Origin: Sabellastarte sp. h YS-2021
Lineage: Eukaryota; Annelida; Polychaeta; Sabellida; Sabellidae
Assembly: GCA_964017235.1 (NCBI GenBank)
Contig: OZ024938.1
Span: 50,380,332 to 50,444,331, forward strand
DNA length: 64,000 bases
Direction of reading: 5' to 3'
The notes beneath the pieces were generated by a model that was not told the origin of the DNA, searched no databases, and was given only the letters and a program-made list of their open reading frames with translations. Shown here in pieces: positions 35,401 through 50,400 of the stretch. A program made the translations under genes and the position numbers. Numbering within the stretch: the stretch's first letter is position 1; the number at the start of each line of letters is the position of its first letter.

Positions 35401-38400
35401 GTAAAATATCCATATCTTATCCTCTCAAGTGCTATATGTTGGTGACAGCAAACAGACACTATGATAAAAGTACAACACCTCTGTTTATGTTGTCCCTACT
35501 TTTTGAGGAGGATAAATCTTGTTCAGATGATTGAAAAACAGTTAAATTAAAAAATATAGGAAATTTGCAGTACAATAGTGCAACCATGAAAGAATAGAAA
35601 GAGATCACAGAATCAAATATTTTGATAATGTGTTCATCCTTTAAACATAATTACTTGTATGATTGTTTTTCCAGACTTGATTTGAGTCACAACAAGCTGC
35701 AAGTGTTGCCGCCTACAACATTCCAGGGATTGAGAGAACTGGCATTTCTAAATCTCTCCTCAAACCCATTGCACAGACTGGAAGCAAGCCTCTTTAGTGG
35801 TATCAGGATAGACCATTTAGTTATAGGTGACTATACTTTATATTCTTCCATCAGAAAATCCTTATTATCTTCTTTATTGTGACAAGTGTTGTATTTTATA
35901 TGCTAAAATATGCTTATAAATCATGATAAACATTTTGTATATTACCATCAAAGATCATGGTAAATTAATAGTTAATTACCATCATAAATCATGGAACGTT
36001 AGTGCCAAACAACAGGAGGTTACATTAATACCATTCTTACTTACATCTTTTGTACCTCTGTAGTTTTGGGCTCTTTCTTTAGACACTAATGTTCAATTTA
36101 AAATTTCATTTCAGTGGCTGTTTAAGTGTCCTTGTACCATATTTTTATCTTGTCCTTTCAGGTAATAACCCTGCCCTTACAGAAGTATCTGCAAACACTT
36201 TCAAAGGGGCGGAGATTAGGGAGCTGTCAATCAACAGGTGTGACCTGTCAATCTTAGATGCCTCTGTATTTAGCCCACTGTCTTCCAGTCTGGGTGTTCT
36301 GCGTATGACGCACAACCAGAGGGAGTTTAGTATACCCTACAAGACCTTCAAATCCTTAGTCTTGTCGCATCTGGACCTCACCGATTCACATGTAAAGGAT
36401 GGAGAGTTTCTCTATCACCTCCGTGCAGAAGTTCTGATATTGGATGACAATCCTTTGGCAGAAAATGTCAATCTTCAAAAGGGGGCGGGGCTTAAGTATA
36501 CCAAACATCTGTCACTCCGAAATACAGGAATCAAGAACATCCAGAAGAAGGACTTGGCTTACCTTTCTTCATTAGAACATCTGGACTTGAGTCAGAATCA
36601 CCTGCAGGTGTTTGAAGCAGGTGTTTTTGCGTTATTACAGCACCTGCAAGTTTTACACCTGGAGGAAAATTCAATGACTAATCTGGATGGGGATTTCGAT
36701 GACTCAGTTTTACCATCTCTAAAAGAGCTGCAACTCCACGACAACCGAATTACTCACTTGGATGAAAGTTTGAAAGGGTTATTCAATAGATTGGATGCTA
36801 TTACTCTCCATGGCAACCCTCTACACTGCAACTGTCAGGTAAGTGTTCTGCTGGGTTTTGATAAACTTTACAATAAACTTTCTATTACAATTGAACCACT
36901 GTAATATGATCTTCTATCATTCAAGTGTTTGATTTTATCAGCTCATTTCACTGTCTTAAACTGTAATTTTATTGCGTTAATACATCCTATCCAATGGACA
37001 ATTGCTAAACCGGTCGGCGCAGACCGGCCCGCCAAACGTCAGAAAAAGACGTCCTGTGTTGCCACCGGCTGGCCGGTCCGTAGTACTGTGCACTCCCCAG
37101 ATGGCGCCTCGTACTTCCTTCCTGTCTAGACAACCTGATGTCATAGCATCTTTTTCGTTTGGCGCGTGTACTGTGCAGACGTGTTTTCAACATCTCCAGA
37201 GTTTTAAAGGAAAAGTGTGCCTTATGACGGATTTTCGACCTTATTTGGGAATATTTTAGTGTAGAAATGTTATCTTCATATCAAGCACGGATATACCTTA
37301 AGAAATCTGCTGGAAACGCTCCCTAGCTGACTCAATTTAGTGTTGATGATAGGGCAGTAATCGACGAGATATATGAAGGCAGCCATTTTTTTCTAGTTTC
37401 CTCCCATTCAACCATGGTGTTGTTAGGGGCAGATCGACAATATTAAGGAAATAATGGATATACTACTTACAGGTATTTTTATCCGTGTTCGTTTGTTGAA
37501 TGTACCCTCTGTAACTTCCAGTTCAATCACCATAGAAACGTCTTTTCTAGTACTATGAATAGAAATCACGGAAAACTTCAATCTACGTAGTTTTGAACAC
37601 TGCAAATAGAAGGAAATCCCCAAGAGGTGCATTCTTCAGATTTCTTCAATATATGTACATCAGCAGCAAGAGATGAATTCTTCAGATTTCTTCAGAGCGC
37701 ACTGGTCCAGACATCTTTGCTTTAAAGCATTAGTCGACCGGTAAGCTTATATATATATATGTACATCAGCAGCAAGAGATGAATTCTTCAGATTTCTTCA
37801 GAGCGCACTGGTCCAGACATCTTTGCTGTAAAGCATTAGTCGACCGGCAAGCTCATGTTCAGCCGACCTCACCTAGTATTTACATAGAAGGAATTTCATC
37901 TTTAATCACTCTCAGTCCCTCCCTTGTGGACCCGGCACTTGTGTCGGTAGTAAGGGAGGTGGATGGCCAGGAAACTGGTTTGAGTGTACAGCCGGCTGAA
38001 AAGAAGAATCGACTTCAGACCGGCCAGGACTTCATCTACAGAGCGCACTGGCCCAGGCTTCTCTGCTTTTAAAGCATCAGCCGACCGGCCAGCTCAAAAG
38101 AACGCGACCTCTGACGTCATATCCAGTCAGCCAATCGCGTGTCCTTCCGACTAATCACGAAGCAGGTCTGTGTTTTCACCGACCAGGATGGTCGGAAGTG
38201 CGTTCTTCAGAACTCACGTCTACTGTGACTACAGTCCCTGCTTTGCAGACCCGGACTGGTTGTCGGTAGTGGGGTTTTGTGTACTGTAAAGTTGCCGGTA
38301 AAGCATCACACAAAGAACGCGAATACTGACGTCATCTCCAGTCAGCCAATCGCGTGTCTTTCCGACCAATCACAAAGCAGGTCACGTGTTTTCACCGACC

Positions 38401-41400
38401 AGGAAGGTCGGAGGTGCGTTCTTCAGAACTCACGTCTACTGTGATTCCAGTCCCTGCCTTGCAGACCCGGCTTCGTTGTCGGTAGTGGGGTTTGTGGATG
38501 AGTAGGATACTGCGCATTTGCATGTTTAAGTATCACAAAAGAACGCCACAACTGATGAGCTCCAATCAGCCAATCGCGTGTCTTTCCGACCAGCAAGCTG
38601 GTCACGTGACACACCGAACACCAAGTGTTTCTAAATATAGCTCACAAGGGCTTTCCCAGCAACTGTCAAATCTACAAATAAGACGTGCGATTAAAGAAAT
38701 TCTTTAATTAATGGAGGAAAACTACAGCAAGCTGAATTCAACACAAAAGATATTTGTAAAATTGCTTTAGCAATTGGTTACAGAGTGTACCCACCAGTAT
38801 ACCGGCTACACAGCCTTGTACACTTGCTTCAACAACTGGTTACAGAGTGTACCGGCTGGTACTAGCTACACAGCCTTGTACACTTGCTTCAATAACTGGT
38901 TACAGAGTGTACCAGCTGGTACTAGCTACACAGCCTTGTACACTTGCTTCAATAACTGGTTACAGAGTGTACCGGCTGGTACTAGCTACACAGCCTTGTA
39001 CACTTGCCTCAACAACTGTTTACAGAGTGTACCGGCTGGTACTGGTTACACAGCCTTGTACACTTGCTTCAACAGCTGGGTACAGAGTGTACCAGCTGGT
39101 TCTGGCTACACAGCCTTGTACACTTGCTTCAACAACTGGTTACAGAGTGTCCGGCTGGTACTGGGTACACAGCCTTGTACACTTACTTCAACAACTGGTT
39201 ACAGAGTGTACCGACTGGTACTGGCTACACAGTCTTGTACACTTGCTTCAACCTACCGGTTACAAAGTCTACCAATAGGGTGCTGGCTACACAGTCCTTA
39301 CTGTACAGGGCTTCACCCCAACTGGTTACAAAAAAAAAAAAAAAAAAAAAAAAAAGAAGCTGGCTAAATATAGACCAGTAGCTGTCTAATTCATTGGTGA
39401 CCCCAGCCTCCAAGTTTTTGCCGGTTACAGAAAATTACTGGTCACAGTTAAGTACCGGGTATGGAGTCCTGGTACTGGACAGAGTTGCCTAAAGTAAATT
39501 TGGTTACAGAGAATTCTTAGACCAGTCAGTGGTCTTGGGGATATGACAGTGATATGACAGTGTCCCAAGCTACTGCTAGGCAACATCTCTCAACAACCTG
39601 TTATCGGTGCTGGACTTGACTGGAGAGATAATAAAGTTTGTCATCATGTCCAGCCAGGAGTCAGACATCTCACAAATGACAATTGCTCTGGTAAATGCTG
39701 CACCTTGCAGGCTGCTGGCCCGGGGCAAAGAGTCTATTGATGTGAAAAGTTGTGTCAGCCCCACCGGACCACAGTAAGAACAGAGAGACTGTTAAGTTGT
39801 TAACTTGGATCATTGTCACCAGACCGGACCAGGGTCCGGAGGGACAGGAGATATTGTCAGGATACCAAATGTCCCAAATGTGGCACACAATCTGCCTGTA
39901 GGGTCCAGACTCAGCCCTTTTAGGAACTTAGGAAGCCTTGGGGGCTGGACCCTAGGTAGTACAATTGTGGAAGGAGGGATACCTATGTCCATATACCTAT
40001 ACAAGAACAATCCAGGAAATGCCTGAGATTTCACATCCAAGGTCGGACATACCAGTTCAAGGCCCTGCCTTTCGGTTTGTCCACAGCACCTTTGGAGTTC
40101 ATCGTGATACCAAAGGAGGTGAAATTGATGGCCATACACAAGGATTTAAGAAACCACCAGTACCTAGACGACTGGTTGGTGAGAGCCAGATCCCACCAGG
40201 CTTGTCTCCAACATACACAGGAACTAGTAAATAATGTGTTAGCAACTAGGTTGGCTGGTGAACTTAGAGAAATCAGAGCTGGAGCCCAAACAAGACTTCA
40301 ATTTTGTAGGCTACCAGTTCGACCTCAGGTCTGATCCGGTCCGACTGACTCCAGACCGGTGGCAGAACCTTCAAGAGAAAATGCTGAAATTGCAATCCCT
40401 ACCGGCTTGCCCGGTCCGGGAATTCAGGTCCGTGATAGGCTTACTAACAGCTACAGAAAAGCAAGTTCATGTAGGCCAACTTCATATGAGACTCATTCAG
40501 TGGCATCACAAACACAACTGGAGGGTCCCAGAATCACTGGAAAAGGTGATCCCAACCCCCAGGTCCTTGCACCCCCATTTACAATGATGGCTGAAGGAAG
40601 ACAATGTACTTACAGTCCAACCATTACACCCAATAAAACATGCTCTGCAAATAATTACAGACGCATCAATAGAAGGGTGGGGCACTCGCTTAGGCGAGCA
40701 CCTTGCAAGAGCAACCTGGTCCCCTCCGGGAAGCAAGCTGCATATAAACTATCTAGAACTTAAAGCAGTCTTTCTGGCTTTAAAAGAGTTCTAAGACCTT
40801 TGCTCAACAAGATAGTACTTGTAGCACTGATGACACCACAGTAGTGTCATACATAAACAAGGAAGGAGGCATGAGGTCGTGGCCACTTTGTGCCCTACTA
40901 TGGAGAATCTTGACCTGGTGTACCAGGAAACAAGTGACTCTAAAGCACGACACATTCCAGGCCGGCCGAATGTGGTAGCAGACAAGCTATCCAGGCTAGG
41001 TCAGACCATCCAAACAGTGGTTTCTCCTTCCAGAGGTTTTCCACTCTATGCAGCAGGTGGCACCGGCCCAAAATAGACTTATTTGCCGCGAGGTTCAACA
41101 ACAGGTTGCCTATGTTTGTGTCACCGGTACCGGATCCCCTGGCCACAGCAGTGGATGCGCTCAGTCGGCCATGGTAGGATCTGAAGGCATACACCTTCCC
41201 ACCATCAGCCATTTTGGGCTAAGTGGTGGAGAAGTTACAAGACTCCCCATGCAAGAGAATCATTCTGATTGCTCCGGGGTGGCCCAACATGCCTTGGTTT
41301 TGGGATCTAGTGGCCACGTCCAGCCAAATCCCACTGAGCCTGCCCAATATGCCCAACCTGTTGACAGCCATTCAATCAGATCCCTCACAGAAATCTGACA

Positions 41401-44400
41401 AACCTTAATATCCATGCAGGGCTCCTAGAGCCTCAGCAATCAAGGAGCAGGGCTTGTCTGAGGCAGTGGCAGCAAGGCTCCTCAAAGGGGATCAGCCAGA
41501 TCAGTCTATGAGGCAAGTGGGCCATTTTTACAAGTGATGTATCATTCATCAGGTGGACTTCGGGGCACCCCCTGTAAAGTTAGTTGCTGACTTCCTTATG
41601 TACCTATTTCAGGACAGGAAGTTGCAGCCCAGCACCATTGATGGTTACAGGTCAGACATTGCTGATAGACTGGGAAATTCGCCCATCAATATCAGTAAGG
41701 ATGAAAATCTCACTCGTCTCCTGGATAGTTTCCACTGAGACAGACCCAAAGGCCGGAAGGGAATCCCCTCCTGGAACCTCTCCCTGGTTTTTACATCAGC
41801 TGACAAGGGTCATTTTGAACCAATTAAAGAGGCCTCCTTGAAGCATTTGACCTTCAAGGCGGTTTTCCTCTTGCCTCTTGGGTCAGGCAAGTGCAGAAGT
41901 GAGATACATGCTTGGCAAAACAGAGATATTAGACACCAGTCCGACTGGTCAAGTGTCCCTGTACCCGTCACCCAGTTTTCTCTCTAAGAATCAGCTGGCC
42001 AAAGAGGGTCCAGACAGTGTGGCCCCAGGGGTATAACAGCCCTGGCCCCAACTCTGGATAGATCCCTCAAGTCTGACAGGTCCCTCTGTCCAGTCAGAGC
42101 ATTGCGCTACTATTTGGACAGGACCTCGGACAGAATAAGGAGGTGGTTTTTGTCTCCTTTAAGAAAGGTTTTGACAAAGACATTTCACCTGCCACTATCT
42201 CCTCTTGGATCAAGCAGACTGTGATCCTATGTTATGAGCTCTCTGACCAGGAGGGTATTAACTTATAAAAATTTAATTTACTTATTAAATTTGCAATTTC
42301 CCCCCTTTGTTTTGTTAAACTAAAATGCTTTGTCGCTAGGGTCGGATGTCAGATGGGTCGCTAGGCCTGGTTTCTCAGTATTGAGAGTATTTTACTGAAA
42401 TACCATGACAAGATTTTAACACCGTCACTTCGCTTTCCAACACATGTAATGGAAGGAAGAGTTAAAATATTAGAAACATACCAAAAATGTATAGAAATAA
42501 TAGACTTTAATCGCATATCTTGATGCATTTGCAGACTTATATACTAGTAGCGATTGTGTTGAGTAGACACTTTATAACCTCAGTCTTGCTTGACAACACT
42601 TAAAAATGGAAGGAAAACTTAACATATTGGAAACAAACCAGAAGTCTGAAAAATTTAGACACTTTTATCTCATACTGTTGTGTATTTGGGGACTTTTACG
42701 AAAATGTTAAGAGGAAACATCCAAGTTTGGTTGGGGTGTACTAAAACACGGAGTCCCAAAATAGGTACGGTTTTGCATTGGTGACCTCAGAATGTACACA
42801 TTTTTGGTACTTGCCCATCCCTAGTGAAAACATATGTACTCAACTGGAAAGAGCTCTGATTTTAGGTGATAAACTTGCACTTTTGTCTTAATAATTATGA
42901 TTGTATAATTTTCAATCCGTTAACTTTAGTATCTTTTTATTGGAGAAGTATTGTTTTGAAACATAAGTTGCAACCATTTCTACTTATATTATCTCTGAAG
43001 AAGATTGTATTTCATAAAGTATAATTTTCTGTGTTAACAAAGTTTGTTTTGTTACTGTTTATCTTATTCAATCTGCATGATTTATAACAAAGAAAGAAGA
43101 TAATCTACCCACAGGAGAAAGTCTTACTGTATTCATAGGTGTTAAAAAGGTATATTTTGATTGAAGCTGTGATAGGTAACCTAGTTACACAAAAATGGTC
43201 CAAATTCTCTGGGAAACAGACAATAAAGTGACAAAGTGGGTAACTGAAAAAATATAAGATATAGAGTTAATCAATAAAATACTTGGGTAAACCATGGTAT
43301 TCCTTCAGATTTGTTTTTCCTAGTATTAGTTTTTTTTCACATAATTTTCCTTCTTTATACAGATATTTAACATTATTTATGTAGTGTTTTGTTGACATCA
43401 TATGCCATGTTCATTTCTCTGGCACTGCCATTTGGTGAAGCCTAAAACACAGTTAATGGAATTCAGATTGGTTCTTTTCAGACGAATACCGGGTGTTGTT
43501 TTTCTAACCAAACCACTCGCTTAATTTGGGTGTTAAATTTAATTTATTATATGGAAATTGAATTAAGACGTATTATGTGTAACCAATACATAATCGCACA
43601 AGCACACGATAAAATATTTTCATGAAAAATAATGATGATAAGTGATGACCTAATTAGGACATCATAAGTTACACAGACAGTATCTTTGCAATTACTGGAC
43701 AGTCTTACATTGTGTGCACAAGAGTATATAATTTTATTTTACTTAAAGAAAATTAGTCTGTAAGAGATTTACCACTTGTTAATTAAACATATACATTTTA
43801 ATAATACTCAGCGGGGGTCATATATCCTCTACAATTTTGCCCCAGAACACAAACTTGGTAGGCAAACTTGTGATTATAGTGGAAGTAGGGTTTAGCTGCA
43901 TGACAGTAACATAGAATGGCTCTGAATTTGTCTCTAGATGTATATGCAGCATGAAGACACAATATGTGACTTGTATTTTGTAGTTGCAATGGTTGTGGCA
44001 ACTACTCAAGGACAAAAAGACAAGAGTTAAGCATCCACAAGCTGTCTCCTGCATCACCCCACAGAAGGAAAACATCACAAAGGTAAGAAATTTGTCTGAG
44101 AAATGTAGCACGTAACATTGTTGTATATGTATATTGGCGTCCATGTTTTCAAAGGATGAAACCTAAATTGCACATGATGACTTCTATTGTTAGGAATGTA
44201 ACCAACCAGTTTTAAAAGGTCCAATTACTGATCAGTCATACAAATACTGATCAGTCATACAAATATAGCACAAATCAATATTATAAGTTATGTTTCTATA
44301 GTAACTGCACACAATAAAGATAAATAAGTCAAATATCTTGCTGTATTAATTTTGCAGTACCAAATATTGTACTATTGATGTTTTGTAGTTATAAATGCTC

Positions 44401-47400
44401 CCATTTTTAGGCGGGTTGCGTGTAACAAACCTGCCTATTAGATTGATATGTTTGATGTTTGTTTCTTTCCGTCTACATTTCCCTTTCCGGACTGTAACAC
44501 AAAAACTCTTTGTCCAATCAAATCCAAACTTGATAGGGAGATAGATTACCATCATAGCTAAGTTGCTGTTGAAATTGGTGTAATTCCGTCTGTTCATTTG
44601 TCTGTTTTTCTGTCCGTCAACATTTCCATTTCCGGACTCTTACTCAAAAACGCTTTGTCCAATCGAATTCAAACTTGACAGGGAGATAGATCACCATCAT
44701 AGCTAAGTTTCTTTTGAAATTGGTGTTTTTATTGCGTTAATACATCCTATCCAATAGACAATTGCTAAACCGGTCGGCGCAGACCGGCCCGCCAAACGCC
44801 AGAAAAAGACGTCCTGTGTTTCCACCGGCTGGCCGGTCCCAGTACTGTGCATTCGCCAGGTGGCGCATGGTATTTACTTCCTGTCTAGACAACATGACGT
44901 CATAGCATCTTTTTCGTTTGGCGCGTGTACTGTGCAGACGTGTTTTCATCATCTCCAGATATTTTAAGGAAAAGTGTCCATTATGACGGATTTTCAACCT
45001 TATAGGTGGATGTTTTCAGTGTAGAAGTTTTATCTACTGATCAAGCACGGATATACAGTTAGAAATCTGCTGGAAACGCTCCCTAGTTGACTCAATTTTA
45101 TTTTGATGATAGGGCAGTAATCGACGAGAATTATGAAGGCAGCCATTTTTGCTAGTTTCCTCCCATTCAACCATTGTGTTGTTAGGGGCAGATCGACATT
45201 ATTGAGGAATTGTGGATTTACTATTTGCAGGTATTTTTATCCGTGTCTTTTGTTTTGAATGAATCTTCTGTAAAATTCCAGCTACAGTCACCATAGTAAC
45301 GTCTTTCTAGTACTAAAATGGAAATCACGGAAAACTTCATTCTACGTAGTTTTGAACCCTGCAAGGAATTCCCTTATGAAAGGTGCATTCTTCATCAGAG
45401 CGCACTGGTACAGACTTCTCTGCTGTCAAGCATCAGTCACACCAGCCTAGCTCGAGTATTTTTTCATCAGAAGCAAGAGGTGAATTCTTCAGATCTCTTC
45501 AACCGACCTCTCAAGTATTTACTACATAGAAGGAACTTTTGTCACTCTCAGTCCCACCCTTATGGACCCGGCACTTGTGTCGGTAGTAAGGGCAGTGGAT
45601 GGCCAGGAAACTGGTTTGAGTGTACAGCCGGCTGAGAAGAAGAACCGACTTCAGACCGGCCAGGAATTTCATCTACAGAGTGCACTGGTCCAGGCTTCTC
45701 TGCTTTTAAAGCATCAGCCGACCGGCCAGCTAAAAGAACGCGACCTCTGACGTCATACCCAGTCAGCCAATCGCGTGTCTTCACGAAGCTGGTCACGTGT
45801 TTTCACCGACCAGTCACGAAGTGTATCACGTGATTCACCGAACAAGAAGGTCGGAAGTACATTCTTTGCACTCACGTCTACTGTGATTCCAGTTTTTAGT
45901 TCCTGAAATTCACCTCCAGCACGCTGGTACAGACTTCTCTGCTACAAGCATCAGTCGACCAGTCAGCTCACATTTACTGTGATATAAAGAAAGAACGCGT
46001 CCAGTGGGGGCATTTCCCCGAAGTTGGTCACGTGATTCACCGACCAGGTCACGAAGCTGATCGTCATCTCCAATCAGCCAATCACGTTGTCCCTCCGACC
46101 AGCAAACTGGTCATGTGACACACCGACCAACATTTGTTTCTAAATATAGCTCACAAGGGCTTTCCCAGCAACTGTCAAAATCTACAAATAAGACGTGCGT
46201 TCAAAGAAATACTTTTATTAATGGGGGAAACCTACAGCTAGCTGAATTTTACACAAAAGATAGTTGTGAAATTTTTTCAACAACTGGTTACAGAGTGTAT
46301 CGACCAGTACCGGCTATACAGCCTTGTACACTTGTTGCAACAACTGGTTACAGAGTGTACCGGCTATACAGCCTTGTACACTTGCTTCAACAACCGGTTA
46401 CAGAGGAATTAATGGAGGAAACTGAGTTCAACACAAGATAGTTGTAAACTTCATTCAGCAACTGGTTACAGAGTGTACCTACTGGCTACACAGCCTTGTA
46501 CACTTACTTCAACAACTGGTTACAGAGTGTACCGACCGACTACCAGTTAAACAGCCTTGTGCAGTTACTTCAATAACTGGTTACAGTATGTACCGACTGG
46601 CTACCGGCTTCACAGCATTATACGGTAGCCTCAACTGGTTACAGTGTACCGGCTACACAGCCTTGTACACTGGCTTCAACAACTGGTTACAGAGTGTACC
46701 GGCTGGAACTGGCTACACAGCCTTGTACACTTGCTTCAACCTTCCGGTTACAAGTCTACAAACAGGGTGCTGGCTAGTAGCTACACAGTCCTTACTGTGC
46801 AGGGCTTCACCCCAACTGGTGACCAGTAGCTGTCTAAATTCATTGGTGACCCCAGCCTCCCAGTTTTTTGCCGGTTACAGAAAATTACTGGTGACAGTAA
46901 AGTACCGGGTATGGAGTCCTGGTACTGGACAGAGTTGCCTAAAGTAAATTTGGTTACAGAGAATTCTTAGACCAGTCAGTTGTCTTGGGGATATGACAGT
47001 GATATGACAGTGTCCCAAGCTACTGCCAGGCAACCTTCCCTTATCACACCTCTCAACCTGTTATCGGTGCTGGACTTGACTTGAGAGATAATAAATTCAT
47101 CATCATTCATCATGTCCGGCCAGGGGTCAGACATCTCACAAATGACAATTGCTCTGTAAATGCTGCACCTTGCAGACTGCTGGCCCGGGGCAAAGAGAGT
47201 CTATTGATGTGAAAAGTTGTGTCAGCCCCACCGGACCACAATAAGAACAGAGAGACTGTTAACTTGGACCATTGTCACCAGACCGGACCAGTGTCCGGAA
47301 GGACAGGAAATATTGTCAGGATACCAAATGTCCCAAATGTGGCACACAATCTGCCTGTAGGTTCCAGACTAAGCCCTTTTTGGGAACGTAGGAAGCCTTG

Positions 47401-50400
47401 GGGGATGGACCCTAGGTAGTACAACTGTTGAAGGAGGGATACCTATGTCCATATACCTATACAATAACAATCCAGGAAATGCCTGAGATTTCACATCCAA
47501 GGTCGGGCATACCAGTTCAAGGCCCTGCCTTTCGGTTTGTCCACAGCACCTTTGGAGTTCACCGTGACACCAAAGCAGGTGAAATGGATAGCCATACACA
47601 AGGATTTAAGAAGCCACCTGTACCTAGACGACTGGTTGGTGAGAGCCAGATCCCACCAGGCTTGTCTCCAACATACACAGGAACTAGTAAATAATGTGTC
47701 AGCAACTGGGTTGGCTGATGAACTTAGAGAAATCAGAGCTGGAGCCCAAACAAGACTTCGATTTTGTAGGCTACCAGTTTGACTTCAGGTCTGATCGGTT
47801 CCGACCGAACCTTCAAGAGACTGTTAAAACTGCTATCCCTACCGGCTTGCCCGGTCCGGGAATTCATGTCCTTGATAGGTTACTAACATCTACAGAAAAG
47901 CATGTTAATCTAGGCAGACTTCATATGAGACCCATACAGTGGCATCTCAAAAACAACTGGAGGGTATCCAGAATCACTGCAAAAGGTGATCCAAGTCCCC
48001 AGGTCCCTGCACCCCCATTTACAAGGGCGGCTGAAGGAAGACAATGCACTTACAGGCCAACCATTACACCCAATAAACATGCTCTGCAAATATTTACAGA
48101 CGCATCAATAGAAGGGTGGGGCGCTCACTTAGATGAGCACTTGGCAAAAGCAACCTGGTCCCCTCCGGGAAGCAAGCTGCATATAAACTATCTAGAACTT
48201 AAAGCAGTTCTTTCTGGCCTCAAAAGAGTTCCAAGACCTTTGCTCAACAAGATAGTGCCTGTAGCAACTGACAACACCACAGTAGTGTCATACATAAACA
48301 AGGAAGGAGGCATGAGGTCTTGCCCACTTTGTGCCCTACTATGGAGAATCTTGACCTGGTGTACCAGGAAACAAGTGACTAAAGCACGACACATTCCAGG
48401 CCGGCTGAATGTGGTAGCAGACAAGCTATCCAGGCTAGGCCTGACCATCCAAACAGTGGTTTCTCCTTCCAGAGGTCTTCCACTCTATGCAGCAGGTGGC
48501 ACCGGCCCAAATAGACTTATTTGCCACGAGGTTCAACAACAGGTTGCCTGTGTTTGTGTCACCGGTACCGGATCCCCTGGCCACAGCAGTGGATGTGCTC
48601 AGTCGGCCATAGTAGGATCTAAAAGCATACACCTTCTCACCATCAGCCATATTGGGCAAAGTGGTGGAGAAGTTGCAAGACTCCCCATGTAAGAGAATCA
48701 TTCTGATTGCTCCGGGGTGGCCCAACATGCCTTGGTTTTGGGATCTAGTGGCCATGTCCAGCCACATCCCGCTGAGCCTGCCCAATCTGTCCAGCCTGTT
48801 CACAGCCATTCGATCAGATCCCTCACAGAAATCTGACAAATCTTAATCTCCATGCAGGGCTCCTAGAGCCTCAGCAATCGAGGAGCAGGACTTGTCTGAG
48901 GCAGTGGCAGCAAGAATTGAGGCTCCTCAAAGGGGGGTCAATCAGATCAGTCTATGAGGCAAATGGGTCATTTTTACCAAGTGATGTATCATTCATCAGG
49001 TGGACTTTGGGCACCACCTGTAAAGTCAGTTGTTTACTTCCTTAGGTACCTGTTTCAGGACAGGAAGTTGCAGCCCAGTACCACTGATGGTTACAGGTCA
49101 GCCATTGCTGATAGTCTAGAAATTTGCCCATCAATTTTAGTAAGGATGAAAATCTCACTCGTCTCCTGGATAGCTTCCACTGAGACAGACCCAAAGGCCG
49201 GAGGGTAACCCCTTCCTGGAACCTCTCCCTGGTTTTTGCACCAGCTGACAAGGTTCATTTTGAGCCAATTAAAGGCCTCCTTGAAGCATTTGACCTTCAA
49301 GGCAGTTTTCCTCTTGGCCCTGGGTTCGGGCAAGCGTAGAAGTGAGATACATGCTTGGCAAACAGCCCAGCACCATTGATGGTTATAGGTCACCCATTGT
49401 TGATAAACTGGAAATTCACCCTTCAACATCAGTAAGGACGAAAATCTCACTCGTCTCCTGGATAGTTTCCTCAGAGACAGACCCAGAGGCAGGAGTGGCA
49501 TACCTTCCTGGAACTTCTCACTGGCCGTGCACCAGCTAAGACTCCTTTTGATCCAATCAAGGAGGCCCCCCTTGAAGCATTTGACCTTCAAGACGGTATT
49601 CCTCTTGGCCCTTGGGTCGGGCAAGTGCAAAAGTGAGATTCATGCCTGGCAAAACTGATATATTGGACACCAATCCGATTGGTCAAAGGTGTCCCTGTAT
49701 CCATCACCCAGCCTTCTATCCTAGAATCAGCTGGCCATAGAGTGTCCAGTGTGGCCCCTGGGGTTATAACAGCCCTGGCCTCGACTCTGGATAGATCCCT
49801 CAAGTCTGACATGTCCCTCTGTCCGGTCAGAGCATTATGCTACTATTTGGACAGGACCTCAGACATCAGGCAGAATAAGGAGGTGGTTTTTGTTTCCTTT
49901 AAGAAAGGTTTCAACAAAGACATCTCACCTGCCACTATCTCCTCTTGGATCAAGCAGACTGTGATCCTATGTTATGAGCTCTCTGACCAGGAGGCCCACA
50001 TTTAACATCAGGTTAAAGCCCATGATGTCAGGGCCTTTGCTGCTTCTAAGGCCTTCCAGTCGGGAGTCTCCTTAGATCCAATCTTGTCAGCCTGCCACTG
50101 AAGTCACAATACCTTCACACAGTTCTATATGAAGGGCGGGGCTTGGGCTGATTCAGAGCTTTACCAATTGGGCTCGGTAGTGGCTGCTCAGCAGATCCAC
50201 AAGTGGCCCTTAGATTGAGGAGATTTGTATATATGTATAAACAGTTTCTTCATGTACATAAGAATTAAGTGTGGCGTGCTTCCTTTGGGAGGTTTATTTG
50301 CATTCTGGGACTGAACTCATCCCTCTCTTCCCCTACCTCAGAGCAGGTCTGCAAAAAAGGGGGGGGGGCGACGGCGGTATAGCCCCGGGTAACCGGCTGC

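Larger units (their letters stand above)
36967..42296 (+). mobile_element. DIRS-type retrotransposon, copy 2 (broken, incomplete)
   Basis: It has the same subfamily layout as copies 1 and 3: left terminal repeat at 36967-37158, promoter-like block (about 38100-38620), the most regular 60-bp minisatellite, then remnants of the RT/RNase H region (about 39800-41400) and recombinase region (about 41410-42250). It ends AAATTTGCAA like the others, but the 3' end is incomplete. It is broken in many places, ten or more. It lies in LRR intron 4, in the gene's sense direction. It looks somewhat older than, or a side branch to, copies 1 and 3. Confidence 0.87.

Noticed and set aside
38765-39290. CRISPR array
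   Set aside because: The 60-bp units are contiguous and nearly identical throughout, with no unique spacers, in a eukaryotic intron.
38774-39367. 197-residue + frame over the minisatellite as a real repeat protein
   Set aside because: All three forward frames are open because of the unit length, and there is no reason to prefer one. Kept as a repeat, with the oddity noted as a finding.
44220-44275. Direct repeat CTGATCAGTCATACAAATA
   Set aside because: A single short tandem copy in an intron, with no sign of function.
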